Positions 51,683 through 59,165 are shown, counted from the first letter of the stretch. The stretch: 64,000 nt of DNA from Acidobacteriota bacterium (GCA_016201285.1 JACQDE010000064.1:24679-88678); one strand, 5' to 3'. The notes: generated by a model not told the origin, from the sequence alone. Numbers and translations are program-made.

Positions 51683-52318
51683 ATGAAAACGGCCCGGCTT
51701 CTGGTTGTACCCGCGCTCTTCCTGGCAGGCGTGTTGATCGCTGCTGCGCCCATGCTCACGCAGCTTCCAGCCTCCAAGGGCGCCCCGCAGGTCGGCGAGA
51801 TTGCCCCTGACTTCACTCTGCCGGACACTGCTGGAAAGTCCGTCAAGCTCGCCGAGCTCCTTGCCGACCCATCCGCCGCGGCCAAACGCCCGGCCCCGTC
51901 CCGAGGCCTCGGGACGCCCGCGCTGCTTCTTGTCTTCTATCGCGGCTACTGGTGACCCTACTGCAACTCCGAGTTGCGGAGTCTCCAGGCAAGTCTCGAA
52001 AAATTCACCGCCCGCGGCGTGCGCATCGTGGCCGTCAGCGTGGACCCAGTGGACGTCACTCGCAAGCACTCCGAAAAGCAGGGCTTCACGTTCACCTTTC
52101 TCTCTGACACCAAAGCCGAGGTGATCCGCCGTTACGATCTTCTCCACGCCGGCGGCTTCGGCGGCGCGGACATCTCCCGCCCCGCCGAATTCCTGCTCGA
52201 CGCGGACGGAAAAGTCCTCTGGTTGAATCTGACGGAAAGCTACAACGTGCGCGCGAAGGCGGAGGAAATTCTCAAGGTGATGGACGGGCTCGTGGCACGT
52301 TCCCCGGCCAAGCCGTAA
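51683..52318 (+). CDS. Selenocysteine-containing exported AhpC/TSA-family peroxiredoxin-like protein; TGA at 51953-51955 read as Sec
   Basis: Read through one in-frame TGA the product has 211 residues. A signal peptide or anchor (MKTARLLVVPALFLAGVLIAAAP) leads to a thioredoxin-like AhpC/TSA domain: VGEIAPDFTLPDTAGKSVKL, then LLLVFYRGYW-Sec-PYCNSELRSL, VRIVAVSVDPVDVTRKHSEKQGF, TFLSDTKAEVIRRYDLLH and PAEFLLDADGKVLW. Relatives have FYRGxWCPYC, so the TGA (residue 91) replaces the first cysteine of WCxxC; the second (C94) is kept, giving a UxxC redox pair. It probably reduces peroxides or disulfides in the periplasm. GGAGGA supports the ATG. Residues 72-78 (PSRGLGT) come from a dispersed palindrome. 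Confidence 0.88.
51898..51915. repeat. Dispersed palindrome GTCCCGA-GGCC-TCGGGAC, copy in the Sec-peroxiredoxin
   Basis: This perfect 7-bp inverted repeat lies in frame 37 nt before the TGA, in the loop between the domain's first helix and the strand leading to the active site. Confidence 0.6.
51966..51982 (+). promoter_or_regulatory. Putative bacterial SECIS hairpin of the exported Sec-peroxiredoxin
   Basis: ACTCCG (51966-51971) pairs perfectly with CGGAGT (51977-51982) around an AGTTG loop. The stem starts 11 nt after the TGA and the loop 17 nt after it, with G in loop position 2. In E. coli fdhF the SECIS stem also starts about 11 nt after UGA. A competing GCAACT/AGTTGC pairing overlaps it. 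Confidence 0.75.
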
Positions 52319-52397
52319 AGCGGAGATTTTGAGCCCGCCTCTTTCGCGCCCTTTGCATCCCGGCGTTTTTGGCCGGGAACAGGCGGGGGGGCCGCTT

Positions 52398-53258
52398 CTA
52401 GCTGACCTTCAACACAATGGCCGTCATGTCGTCGTGCGGCAGGTCGTCGCCGGTGAACGCATCCACCTCCGCGAACAACCGGTCCAGCAGCGCGTCGGCA
52501 TCGGCCCGCACGTGCGATTCGCACACCGCGAGCACCCGTTCCAACCCGAAGTCGTCTCCCTGCGGGTTGCGCGCGTCGGGGATGCCGTCGGTGCAGAACA
52601 GCACCGCTTCGCCCGGCTCCAGTTGCACTGAGTATCCCTCGTACTGCGCATCGGCAAACAAACCAGAAGGCAGCCCACCTTCGCCCACTTCCCGGCAACC
52701 CTGCGGCGAGATCAGGATCGGCCGCGGCAGCGCCGCGTTCGCGTAGCTGAGTTGCCGCGTCGCCGGGTCGTACACCGCGTATTGCACCGCGCAGTACCGC
52801 CCGGGCACCACCCGCATGCGTAACCGCTCGTTCATCAGCTCCAGCACCGCCGTCGGCGCCGTGCCCCTTTTGTGGATCCCGCGCAGCGTGCCCATCGCCA
52901 GCGCCGCATACATCGCCGCTGCCAGACCCTTTCCCACCACGTCGCCCAGGTAAAGCCCCATCCGGTGGTCCTCCAGCCGGAAATAGTCCAGAAAATCTCC
53001 GCCCACTTCCGCCACCGGCCGGAACCGGCTCACAATCTCCACTGGATGAAGCTTCAGCGGCTCCACGCACACCATGGCCTGCTGAATGTTGCGCGCCTCT
53101 TCAATCTCGAACGCGCGCAGTTGCTCGATTTTCTTTGAATTCACGCCGTTCCGGCGCAAGCTCATTCCTGTCTCGTCGCTCGCCGTATTTTCAGCCAGCC
53201 GCAAAGGATGACTCACGACTGCCTGGAGTCCCTCTGGCCACTCGCTGCCGGCGCCCAT
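52398..53258 (-). CDS. SpoIIE-type PP2C protein phosphatase
   Basis: The protein has 286 residues. It belongs to the RsbU/SpoIIE group that dephosphorylates anti-anti-sigma factors or other phosphoserine proteins. An N-terminal helical linker (KIEQLRAFEIEEARNIQQAM) is followed by VSRFRPVAEVGGDFLDYFRLEDHRMGLYLGDVVGKGLAAAMYAAL, VLFCTDGIPDARNPQGDDFGLERV and LPHDDMTAIVLKV, which carry the metal-binding acids. No sensor domain is fused. GGGGAG supports the ATG at 53258; an in-frame extension to 53336 lacks a site. No anti-sigma genes are adjacent. Confidence 0.9.
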   Translation of the reverse strand: MGAGSEWPEGLQAVVSHPLRLAENTASDETGMSLRRNGVNSKKIEQLRAFEIEEARNIQQAMVCVEPLKLHPVEIVSRFRPVAEVGGDFLDYFRLEDHRMGLYLGDVVGKGLAAAMYAALAMGTLRGIHKRGTAPTAVLELMNERLRMRVVPGRYCAVQYAVYDPATRQLSYANAALPRPILISPQGCREVGEGGLPSGLFADAQYEGYSVQLEPGEAVLFCTDGIPDARNPQGDDFGLERVLAVCESHVRADADALLDRLFAEVDAFTGDDLPHDDMTAIVLKVS

Positions 53259-53441
53259 GATACACTCCCCGCCTTTTCTCGTCGGGATTTCTTCTTTGTT
53301 GCGATCCGCCTGCGTTCGGCTCGTCCGGTAGGCCACCTTTGCCCGCCCTTTCGCAGACCCCGGGCCTGCGCTATCCTACTGTTTACCATCGGCCGAGCCG
53401 CGCCGGTCCATAAGGCGCGTCCGCACTCCAAGGAGCCTGAC

Positions 53442-53990
53442 ATGAAGAAACTCCTCTGTCTTTGTCTCACCCTGCCGCTGACCGTCACTCCTCTCCCGGC
53501 GCAGCATTTCGGCTTCGCTCAGGGCAAGCAGGATTTCTCCTCCATCAAGAATTTTCTGCGCATCAACGAGAAAATCTGCACCGGCGGCCAGCCTACTCTC
53601 GACGACCTCGCCCGCCTGAAAGCCGACGGCATCAAGGCCGTCGTCAACCTCCGCCAGGCCACCGAGTTCAACGCCGAGGAGGAAGCCGCCAAAGCGAAGG
53701 AACTCGGCCTCCGTTACTTCCACATCCCCGTCAACGGCGCCGAGCCCAAGCCCGAACTAGCCGACGAGTTCCTGAAGGTGATGAGTGACCCCGCCAACCG
53801 CCCCGTCTTTGTCCACTGCGCCTCCGCCAACCGCGTCGGTGCCTTCTGGATGATCTACCGCGTCCTGAAAGATGGCTGGAAACTGGAAGATGCCCAGGAA
53901 GAGGCAATGAAGGTCGGCTTGCACAGTCCGGTCATGCGCGACTTCGCCCTCGAGTACATCCGCGCCCACCAGAAGCCCGCGCCGAAATAG
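53442..53990 (+). CDS. Secreted PTP/DSP-like phosphatase
   Basis: The protein has 182 residues. A signal peptide (MKKLLCLCLTLPLTVTPLPA) precedes a cysteine-phosphatase-like domain: ICTGGQPTLDDLARLKADGIKAVVNLR, YFHIPVNG and the active-site loop VHCASANRVGAFW (C126, R131). The C-x4-R spacing matches the DUF442/fused-DSP group (HCxSGxR) rather than the CX5R of classical PTPs. The substrate is unknown; the export signal points to the periplasm. Just after the signal peptide the residues FGFAQGKQ are encoded by a dispersed-repeat copy (53508-53532), so this stretch is probably not part of the original gene. CAAGGAG before the ATG at 53442 decides the start. Confidence 0.82.
   Translation: MKKLLCLCLTLPLTVTPLPAQHFGFAQGKQDFSSIKNFLRINEKICTGGQPTLDDLARLKADGIKAVVNLRQATEFNAEEEAAKAKELGLRYFHIPVNGAEPKPELADEFLKVMSDPANRPVFVHCASANRVGAFWMIYRVLKDGWKLEDAQEEAMKVGLHSPVMRDFALEYIRAHQKPAPK
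53508..53532. repeat. Copy of the CCCTGAGCGRAGCCGAA repeat in a coding region
   Basis: TTCGGCTTCGCTCAGGGCAAGCAGG is the reverse complement of a 17-nt core, with one mismatch, found at 3524-3546. Here it is read in frame as FGFAQGKQ between a signal peptide and the catalytic domain. Confidence 0.45.
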
Positions 53991-54028
53991 CCAATTCGCT
54001 CTTGTACCGCAAGCCGCGGCGCCGCGCG

Positions 54029-54226
54029 CTACGGCGCGCGCTTCTGGTCCGCCACCAGCACGCCCGCCTCGGCGTAATCGGTCGCTGGCAGGTCGTTGAA
54101 CGTTACGTGAATGTTCTCGATCTTCGCCCGGCCCTCCTCCACCAGCGCCTGCGTCACCCGCTCCACGATCTTGCGTTTCTGTTCCGCGCTGCGTCCCGCC
54201 ACCCAGGTAATCTGCACGTGCGGCAT
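54029..54226 (-). CDS. 4-oxalocrotonate tautomerase family protein
   Basis: The protein has 65 residues, the size of a 4-OT subunit. The catalytic Pro follows the initiator Met (MPHVQITWVAGRS; Pro becomes the N-terminus after Met removal), and RSAEQKRKIVERVTQAL and ENIHVTFNDLPATDYAEAGVLV match the family. It probably tautomerises a small keto/enol acid as a hexamer; the substrate is unknown. It converges on the phosphatase gene. GGAGGCCGG lies before the ATG. Confidence 0.88.
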   Translation of the reverse strand: MPHVQITWVAGRSAEQKRKIVERVTQALVEEGRAKIENIHVTFNDLPATDYAEAGVLVADQKRAP

Positions 54227-54285
54227 CCCGGCCTCCTCTGCACAACTCCGCCTATTCTACCGCAGCCGCTGCGTGCTCCCGCCTG

Positions 54286-54294
54286 TGCTAGAAT
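54286..54294 (+). promoter_or_regulatory. Extended -10 element TGCTAGAAT
   Basis: It ends 9 nt before the ATG at 54304, with no Shine-Dalgarno sequence between, implying a nearly leaderless mRNA for the zinc-ribbon protein. Confidence 0.5.
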
Positions 54295-54303
54295 GTCCGC
54301 TCC

Positions 54304-55071
54304 ATGCATCCTCACGTCCGTCATCTGGTGGAGCTCCAAGCCGTGGACATCCGCCTCAACGAAGTTCTCGCGCGCCTGGCCACTTTTCCCAAGCATCTCG
54401 TCGAGGTCAACGCCCGCGTCGAAGCCGCCCGTTCGCAGCTCGCCCACGCCAAGGACGCCCTCACCAAGAGCCTGAAGGACCGCAAGACCTACGAGATGGA
54501 CGTTGACCAGTGGAAGGAAAAGGTCCGCAAGTACAAGGACCAGACCGGCGCCGTCAAATCCAACGAGGCCTTCAGGGCGCTCCGCCTCGAAATCGAAATG
54601 GCCGAAAAGGAAATCGCCGCCGCCGAGGACCGCCTCCTCGAGCGCATGGTCGCCGGAGAAGACTTTGTGCGCCAGGTGAAAGCCGCGGAGAAAGCTATCG
54701 CCGAAATCGAAGCCGCGGCCAAGGTCGAGCAGCAGGCCATTTCCGCCGAGTATTCCACCGCCGAAAAAATACGCGTCGCTCTGGAAGCTGAGCGTCAGAA
54801 GGCCGCCTCCGCCGTTCCCGAGGACTTGCTGGACATCTACCTGAAGCTGGCCAGCCGCCACAACGGCGTCGCCCTCGCCGAAGTCCGCGAGGACGAAACC
54901 TGCTCGATGTGCCGCGTCCGCGTCCGCCCGCACACCTACCAGTTGCTCCGCGACCCGAGCAACGAGCAGATTTTCCACTGCGAAACCTGCACTCGTATCC
55001 TTTACTGCCCACCACAGCCCCTGGCCCAGCCGCAGCCCGTCGCGCAGTCTTCCGAGTCCGGTGAAAACTAG
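54304..55071 (+). CDS. Coiled-coil protein with C4 zinc ribbon (CT398/zf-RING_7 family)
   Basis: The protein has 255 residues. A long antiparallel coiled coil (about 5-185: LVELQAVDIRLNEVLARLATFPKHLVEVNARVEA to EYSTAEKIRVALEAERQK) ends in a four-cysteine zinc ribbon: CSMC (about 199-202) and CETC (about 227-230). This family is widespread but of unsettled function, possibly in nucleic-acid handling or secretion. It often neighbours RNase H-like genes, and here an RNase HI-like gene follows 130 bp downstream. No ribosome-binding site is seen; see the -10 at 54286. Confidence 0.88.
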   Translation: MHPHVRHLVELQAVDIRLNEVLARLATFPKHLVEVNARVEAARSQLAHAKDALTKSLKDRKTYEMDVDQWKEKVRKYKDQTGAVKSNEAFRALRLEIEMAEKEIAAAEDRLLERMVAGEDFVRQVKAAEKAIAEIEAAAKVEQQAISAEYSTAEKIRVALEAERQKAASAVPEDLLDIYLKLASRHNGVALAEVREDETCSMCRVRVRPHTYQLLRDPSNEQIFHCETCTRILYCPPQPLAQPQPVAQSSESGEN

Positions 55072-55100
55072 CCGTGGTTTCAACTCTGTTCGGTCAGGGG

Positions 55101-55156
55101 GTCGGAGCTTCCGCTCCGACATTAGGTTGACTGCAGGGAAAGGGGCTTTAGCCCCT
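55101..55156. repeat. Two perfect stem-loops
   Basis: GTCGGAGC-TTCC-GCTCCGAC (55101-55120) and AGGGGC-TTTA-GCCCCT (55141-55156) fill the gap between the zinc-ribbon and RNase HI genes. Both stems are perfect. They belong to the intergenic stem-loop set. Confidence 0.5.
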
Positions 55157-55200
55157 GAAGTACGCAGGCCTCAACGCAGAAGCCATTCGGGAAAACTCTT

Positions 55201-55887
55201 ATGAAACGCCATTCAAAATCTTTTGCCCATCGCCCGCGCCTCTTCGGCGAGCCCGAGCGCCCCGCTGCCCTTCACACCGCCCACATTGACGGTGCCGCCC
55301 GCGGCAATCCCGGCCCGGCCTCCTATGCCGTCATTGTTCGCCGCCCCGACGGCTCGCTGCTCAAGGAAATCGGAAAATACATCGGCCGCGCCACCAACAA
55401 CGTCGCCGAATATTACGGGCTGGTCGCCGCACTCGACTTTGCCGCGACTGCCGGCATCGCCCACCTCCGCGTCCTCAGCGACTCCGAGCTCCTCGTCCGC
55501 CAGATGCAGGGCCTCTACAAGGTGAAAAACGTCGACCTCCGCCCGCTTTTCGAGCGCGCGAAAAAGCTCGCCGCTGGCCTCGCGTACTTTTCCCTCGAGC
55601 ACGTCCGCCGCGAGCTCAACCGCGACGCTGACCGCCTCGCCAACCTGGCCCTCGACCGCACGGACAGCCACAGCAGAATTCAGGGGATTGAGCGTTCCGG
55701 TGTGCCTGCGGCTGCTGACGATGCTCGAAAACCGATCACGAAGCATCAGGCCAAAACTCGTGGGGATGCAAGGCGCATCCGCGCGCGCTACAAGAACGGC
55801 GCCCTCCACCCCGCCGAGCCTCTCGACCTCCCCGACGGCGCCGACGTCGACCTCACCATCCACCCCCGCCTTCGCGAGAAACCGTAG
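55201..55887 (+). CDS. RNase HI-like protein with C-terminal DUF104-like tail
   Basis: The protein has 228 residues. The RNase H fold (about 24-160) carries the acidic tetrad: HIDGAARGNPGPASYAV (Asp), NVAEYYGLVAAL (Glu), VLSDSELLVRQMQGLYK (Asp) and RRELNRDADRLANLALD (Asp). It would cut RNA in RNA/DNA hybrids. A linker of about 45 residues follows, then RIRARYKNGALHPAEPLDLPDGADVDLTI, which looks like the AF2212/DUF104 fold found in some toxin-antitoxin antitoxins. A loose AAAACTC precedes the ATG. It follows the zinc-ribbon gene, a common pairing. Confidence 0.87.
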   Translation: MKRHSKSFAHRPRLFGEPERPAALHTAHIDGAARGNPGPASYAVIVRRPDGSLLKEIGKYIGRATNNVAEYYGLVAALDFAATAGIAHLRVLSDSELLVRQMQGLYKVKNVDLRPLFERAKKLAAGLAYFSLEHVRRELNRDADRLANLALDRTDSHSRIQGIERSGVPAAADDARKPITKHQAKTRGDARRIRARYKNGALHPAEPLDLPDGADVDLTIHPRLREKP

Positions 55888-55888
55888 C

Positions 55889-55906
55889 GCCGCCCTTCAG
55901 GGCGGC
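55889..55906. repeat. Perfect stem-loop GCCGCCC-TTCA-GGGCGGC
   Basis: It immediately follows the RNase HI stop codon. The flanks CGTAGCGCCG and CGGCAT match, in reverse complement, the hairpin at 26631-26648, although the stem bases differ and remain paired. Confidence 0.55.
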
Positions 55907-55997
55907 ATCTGTATCGGCGGGGTTCGCGATTTCCGCGTCCCGACGTTCTTGGCCGGGAACACCACCGCCTTTTTTGACGCGGCCTATTTTCTATTTT

Positions 55998-56768
55998 CTA
56001 TTTCTGCTCTTGGATTTCCGCCGAAATCAACTCCTCGACCTTCGCCCACACGTCCGGGTCCTGTTCCATCTTCACGTGCGCATTGCGGAAAATTTTCTGA
56101 TACCAGCGCCCGTCGGAGAGGTCCACTTTCTTGCCGCGGTACTTGTATTGATAATTGCCCAGGATTTCCGTCTGTGCCGCGTCTTCCGCGCGCAGTTCGC
56201 GCTCCCCGCGGATAAAAAAATAGTCATCGCGCTGGAAAAAGTTCACGGCGCGGCGCACGTTGGACGGCACTTCGGCGTCGTCCACGCCCACGCTGTCAAT
56301 TTGCACCGCCAGCAGCACCGGCACGCCGAGCGGCCTCAGCTCTTTGCATAACTTATTCACCGCCGCGCCTCCGAAACTCTGCCCGAAAACAATCAGCCGC
56401 GCCGAGCGTGCCTCTTCCTCGCTCAATTTGCCGTCGCCGTTGTGGTCGAAAGCCTTTCTTACCAACTCCAGCGCAATCTCGCGGCGATGGTTTTCCACTG
56501 TCTCGATATGCACGCCCGGCAAGTTTTTCGCGCGTAGGCGCAATGCAAATTTCCGCACGCCGCGCGTGGGCTCGTCCCACTTTTCCCATCCGCCGAGAAA
56601 ACCAATGATGAGCGTGTCGCCTTCCGGGATCGGCGTTGGCGTTGTGAAGTCGGAAAATTTCTGTGGCGCAAGCGCCGTAGGGCCCACCTTTGCCGCTGCG
56701 GAAACGAGGATCACCAGCAGCAGAATCCATAGCCACAGCTTCGCCAGGAATTTCTTCAGCGATGCCAT
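55998..56768 (-). CDS. Membrane-anchored alpha/beta-hydrolase-like protein with an EF-hand
   Basis: The protein has 256 residues. An N-terminal helix (LWLWILLLVILVSAAAKV) anchors or exports it. The rest resembles an alpha/beta hydrolase: GDTLIIGFLGGWEKWD, then LIVFGQSFGGAAVNKL with a GQSFG nucleophile elbow near residue 134. Between them lies DHNGDGKLSEEE, a classical EF-hand calcium loop (about 108-119). Near the end, NAHVKMEQDPDVW may supply the catalytic His. It may be a calcium-dependent periplasmic esterase or lipase; this is an inference. The ribosome-binding site is weak. Confidence 0.7.
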   Translation of the reverse strand: MASLKKFLAKLWLWILLLVILVSAAAKVGPTALAPQKFSDFTTPTPIPEGDTLIIGFLGGWEKWDEPTRGVRKFALRLRAKNLPGVHIETVENHRREIALELVRKAFDHNGDGKLSEEEARSARLIVFGQSFGGAAVNKLCKELRPLGVPVLLAVQIDSVGVDDAEVPSNVRRAVNFFQRDDYFFIRGERELRAEDAAQTEILGNYQYKYRGKKVDLSDGRWYQKIFRNAHVKMEQDPDVWAKVEELISAEIQEQK

Positions 56769-56841
56769 TTGCTCTGTACTACGCGCGAATCCCTGGATTT
56801 CTATCCGGCAATCTGCGTCTGCCCTTGTCGCTGCGGCAGGC

Positions 56842-57189
56842 CTAAATGAGACGAGGGTTACTTCTTAGAGAAAACCCACAATGTGCGCACCGGGTACGCA
56901 GCAGATCGCACTGAATGGAAAAGAAGGAACTGATGAGGAAGCGTTTCCTGCATTTCGGGCACTTCAATCCAACGCCAAATAGGGCTGTGGCGCCGAGGCC
57001 GATTAGCGAAGCCATTAAGGCGGCCGTGATGGCATCTTGAAGAGGATCTGGCAACCGTTCAACTCTGGCTCCAACTAACGCCCTAGGAAGCCCAAGTACG
57101 ATGAACAGGGAAAAAAATGACCAGAAGCTCCGTTTAATCGCTTGCAATCGACGCCAAGCGTTTTCATGCTCTTTTTCCATGAGACTCAC
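56842..57189 (-). CDS. Small membrane protein with zinc-ribbon-like cysteines
   Basis: The protein has 115 residues from a GTG at 57189 that overlaps the mqnC stop (GTGA); an ATG at 57180 is an alternative. Two hydrophobic segments (about 22-40, FWSFFSLFIVLGLPRALVG; and about 55-75, AALMASLIGLGATALFGVG) precede LKCPKCRKRFL and RTRCAHCGFSL, two CxxC knuckles about 20 residues apart. It may bind zinc on the cytosolic side. No family is recognised. The overlap suggests co-transcription with mqnA-mqnC. Confidence 0.65.
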   Translation of the reverse strand: MSLMEKEHENAWRRLQAIKRSFWSFFSLFIVLGLPRALVGARVERLPDPLQDAITAALMASLIGLGATALFGVGLKCPKCRKRFLISSFFSIQCDLLRTRCAHCGFSLRSNPRLI

Positions 57190-58220
57190 TTCAGGAAGTA
57201 CGCCCGGTACAATGTATCCCGCTGCGCCGGAATGTATCCCGCGTCGCTGATCATTCGCCGCAGCTCTGCTTCATTCGTGCGGTTGCGCACGCCAGCCGCA
57301 AACACGACGTTCTCTTCAATCAAAATGCTCCCGACGTCGTCCGCGCCAAATTGCAATCCCACCTGGCAGACCTTGACCCCAGGCGTCAGCCAGCTCGACT
57401 GCACGTGGTCAATGTTGTCCAGATAGATCCGGCTGATGGCCAGCGTCTTCAAATAATCTACCGCCGTTGCCTGCGGTACTTTCTTGCCCAACGGCGTGTT
57501 GTCCGGCGCGAACATCCACGGGATGAACGCGGTAAAGCCGCCCGTGTCCTCCTGAATCCGCCGGATGCGCTCGAAGTGGTTCACGCGGTGGCGGTGTTCC
57601 TCGCCGCACCCGAACATCATCGTCGCCGTCGTCCGCATCCCTAGAGAGTGCACCGCGCGGTGGACGCTTTCCCACTCGTCGCTCGTGCACTTCAGCCGCG
57701 CGATCCGCGCGCGGATCTCGTCATCCAGAATCTCCGCCCCGCCGCCCGGAATCGAGTCCAGCCCCGCGTCCCGCAATCGCGCAATCGTGTCCCGCACCGT
57801 CAGCCCGGAGACTTCCGCGATGCACAAAATCTCCGGCGCCGAAAAGCAGTGCAGATGCACCTGCGGAAACTTTTCCTTGATCGACCGCAGCATTGTTTCG
57901 TAGAACCCGATGCGCAGGTCCGGATGCAGTCCGCCCTGCAGCAGCACGCCCGTTCCGCCCAGCTCGATCATCTCCGCGATTTTCTGGTGAATCTCTTCAA
58001 GTGGAAGGATGTAGCCTTCCTTCGACCCCAGCGGACGGTAGAACGCGCAGAAGGAGCAGTACTCGGTGCAGAAATTCGTGTAGTTGATGTTCCGGTCAAT
58101 CTGGTAGGTGACGATGCGCGGATCGGTCTTCGCGCGGCGGACTTCCATCGCCGCCATCCCCACGCCGATCAGGTCCTCCGACCCGAACAGCTCCATCGCT
58201 TTCTGTTGCGTAATCCCCAT
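57186..58220 (-). CDS. mqnC: Cyclic dehypoxanthine futalosine synthase
   Basis: The protein has 344 residues, a radical SAM enzyme of the futalosine pathway to menaquinone that cyclises dehypoxanthine futalosine. The iron-sulfur cysteines are C51, C55 and C58 (FCTEYCSFC, CX3CX2C). LGGTGVLLQGGLHPDL, IPGGGAEILDDEIR, TTATMMFGCGEE and LDNIDHVQSSWLTPG are typical of MqnC rather than MqnE. It lies 12 bp downstream of mqnA on the same strand. GGGAAAGAGG directly precedes the ATG. The other pathway genes (mqnB, mqnD, mqnE) are not in the window. Confidence 0.95.
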   Translation of the reverse strand: MGITQQKAMELFGSEDLIGVGMAAMEVRRAKTDPRIVTYQIDRNINYTNFCTEYCSFCAFYRPLGSKEGYILPLEEIHQKIAEMIELGGTGVLLQGGLHPDLRIGFYETMLRSIKEKFPQVHLHCFSAPEILCIAEVSGLTVRDTIARLRDAGLDSIPGGGAEILDDEIRARIARLKCTSDEWESVHRAVHSLGMRTTATMMFGCGEEHRHRVNHFERIRRIQEDTGGFTAFIPWMFAPDNTPLGKKVPQATAVDYLKTLAISRIYLDNIDHVQSSWLTPGVKVCQVGLQFGADDVGSILIEENVVFAAGVRNRTNEAELRRMISDAGYIPAQRDTLYRAYFLK

Positions 58221-58232
58221 CCTCTTTCCCTG

Positions 58233-59165
58233 CTACCTTTCTTCTGCACCCTGCACCCGAAACCCGACACCCTTCTTCTCGCTCTCCACTTCCACAAACT
58301 CTACCGCCTTCGCCCTCGCAATCAGCCCCGCCTCCGCGCATTTCCGGAAATAGAGTTCCAGCCCCGCCAGGTTTTCCTCGTCCAGCGAAAAATCAATATT
58401 GTTCCGCAAGTAGTTCTCCAGCGCATCCGCCGGCATTTTCAACTTTGCTTCCGCGCCTTCGGCAATCTCCGGCAGTCGCGCCATGCCATATTCCTTCGAC
58501 GCGACGAAGTCCGCCATCACTTCCGGCGTCACCACGCCACGCCGCGCCACCCAGATGGCCAGTACGCATGGCAGCCCCGTCATCTCGCGCCACTCGTGCG
58601 CCACGTCGTACACAAACAGCGACTCGTGCCCCGGCACCGGCAGGTCGTTCGGGTCGCCGCCGCAGCACGTGCCGTCGCTCGCCCGCCGCGCCGCCAGCTC
58701 GTCCATCTTCACCGCGACGCGCAGCGCCGGATCGCCGATCACCAGCGCCGCATCCGCCTGATCAAGCATCGCTGTCGGCTCCGGCGCCGCCGGCACAAAC
58801 TCCGGAGAAATTCCCCACCGCTCCCGGCACAGCAGCCGCACCAGCGCCTGCGAGCTGCGTGAGCTGGTGTCCAACGCCACCTTTTTCGCCAGCTCGATCG
58901 GCTTCTTCGCGATCACGAGGATGCTCCGCACCGGCCCCTTCGCCGCTACCGCCATCCCCGGCAGCACCACCACGTGGTCCATCCGCTGGTATTCCACCGC
59001 CGGAATGATGGCCACGTCCGCCGTGCCCTGCCGCAGCGCCTCCGCGCACTGCGACGGCACCGTGAACTCCAGTTCGTATTTCCCCCGCTGCGGCCCGTCC
59101 GTAAATCCCCACACCAGCGGCGCTGTGTTCAGATACTCCACAATCGAGATGCGCAGCTTCTCCAA
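58233..59165 (-). CDS. mqnA: Chorismate dehydratase
   Basis: The protein has 310 residues. It makes 3-enolpyruvylbenzoate, the first step of futalosine-route menaquinone synthesis; its fold is that of a periplasmic-binding protein. LRISIVEYLNTAPLVWGF, ADVAIIPAVEYQRM, DTSSRSSQALVRLLC and AALVIGDPALR are diagnostic. The start is unclear: TTG at 59165 has a very close AAGGAG, and a CTG at 59156 would be better spaced. TGCTATATT (59193-59201, minus strand) is a likely extended -10. The protein ends in a charged tail a little longer than usual (VEVESEKKGVGFRVQGAEER). Confidence 0.92.
   Translation of the reverse strand: MEKLRISIVEYLNTAPLVWGFTDGPQRGKYELEFTVPSQCAEALRQGTADVAIIPAVEYQRMDHVVVLPGMAVAAKGPVRSILVIAKKPIELAKKVALDTSSRSSQALVRLLCRERWGISPEFVPAAPEPTAMLDQADAALVIGDPALRVAVKMDELAARRASDGTCCGGDPNDLPVPGHESLFVYDVAHEWREMTGLPCVLAIWVARRGVVTPEVMADFVASKEYGMARLPEIAEGAEAKLKMPADALENYLRNNIDFSLDEENLAGLELYFRKCAEAGLIARAKAVEFVEVESEKKGVGFRVQGAEER

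Noticed and set aside
51953..51955. TGA read as a true stop giving two separate short proteins
   Set aside because: The two halves together make one complete AhpC/TSA domain, and the second half has no start codon with a ribosome-binding site.
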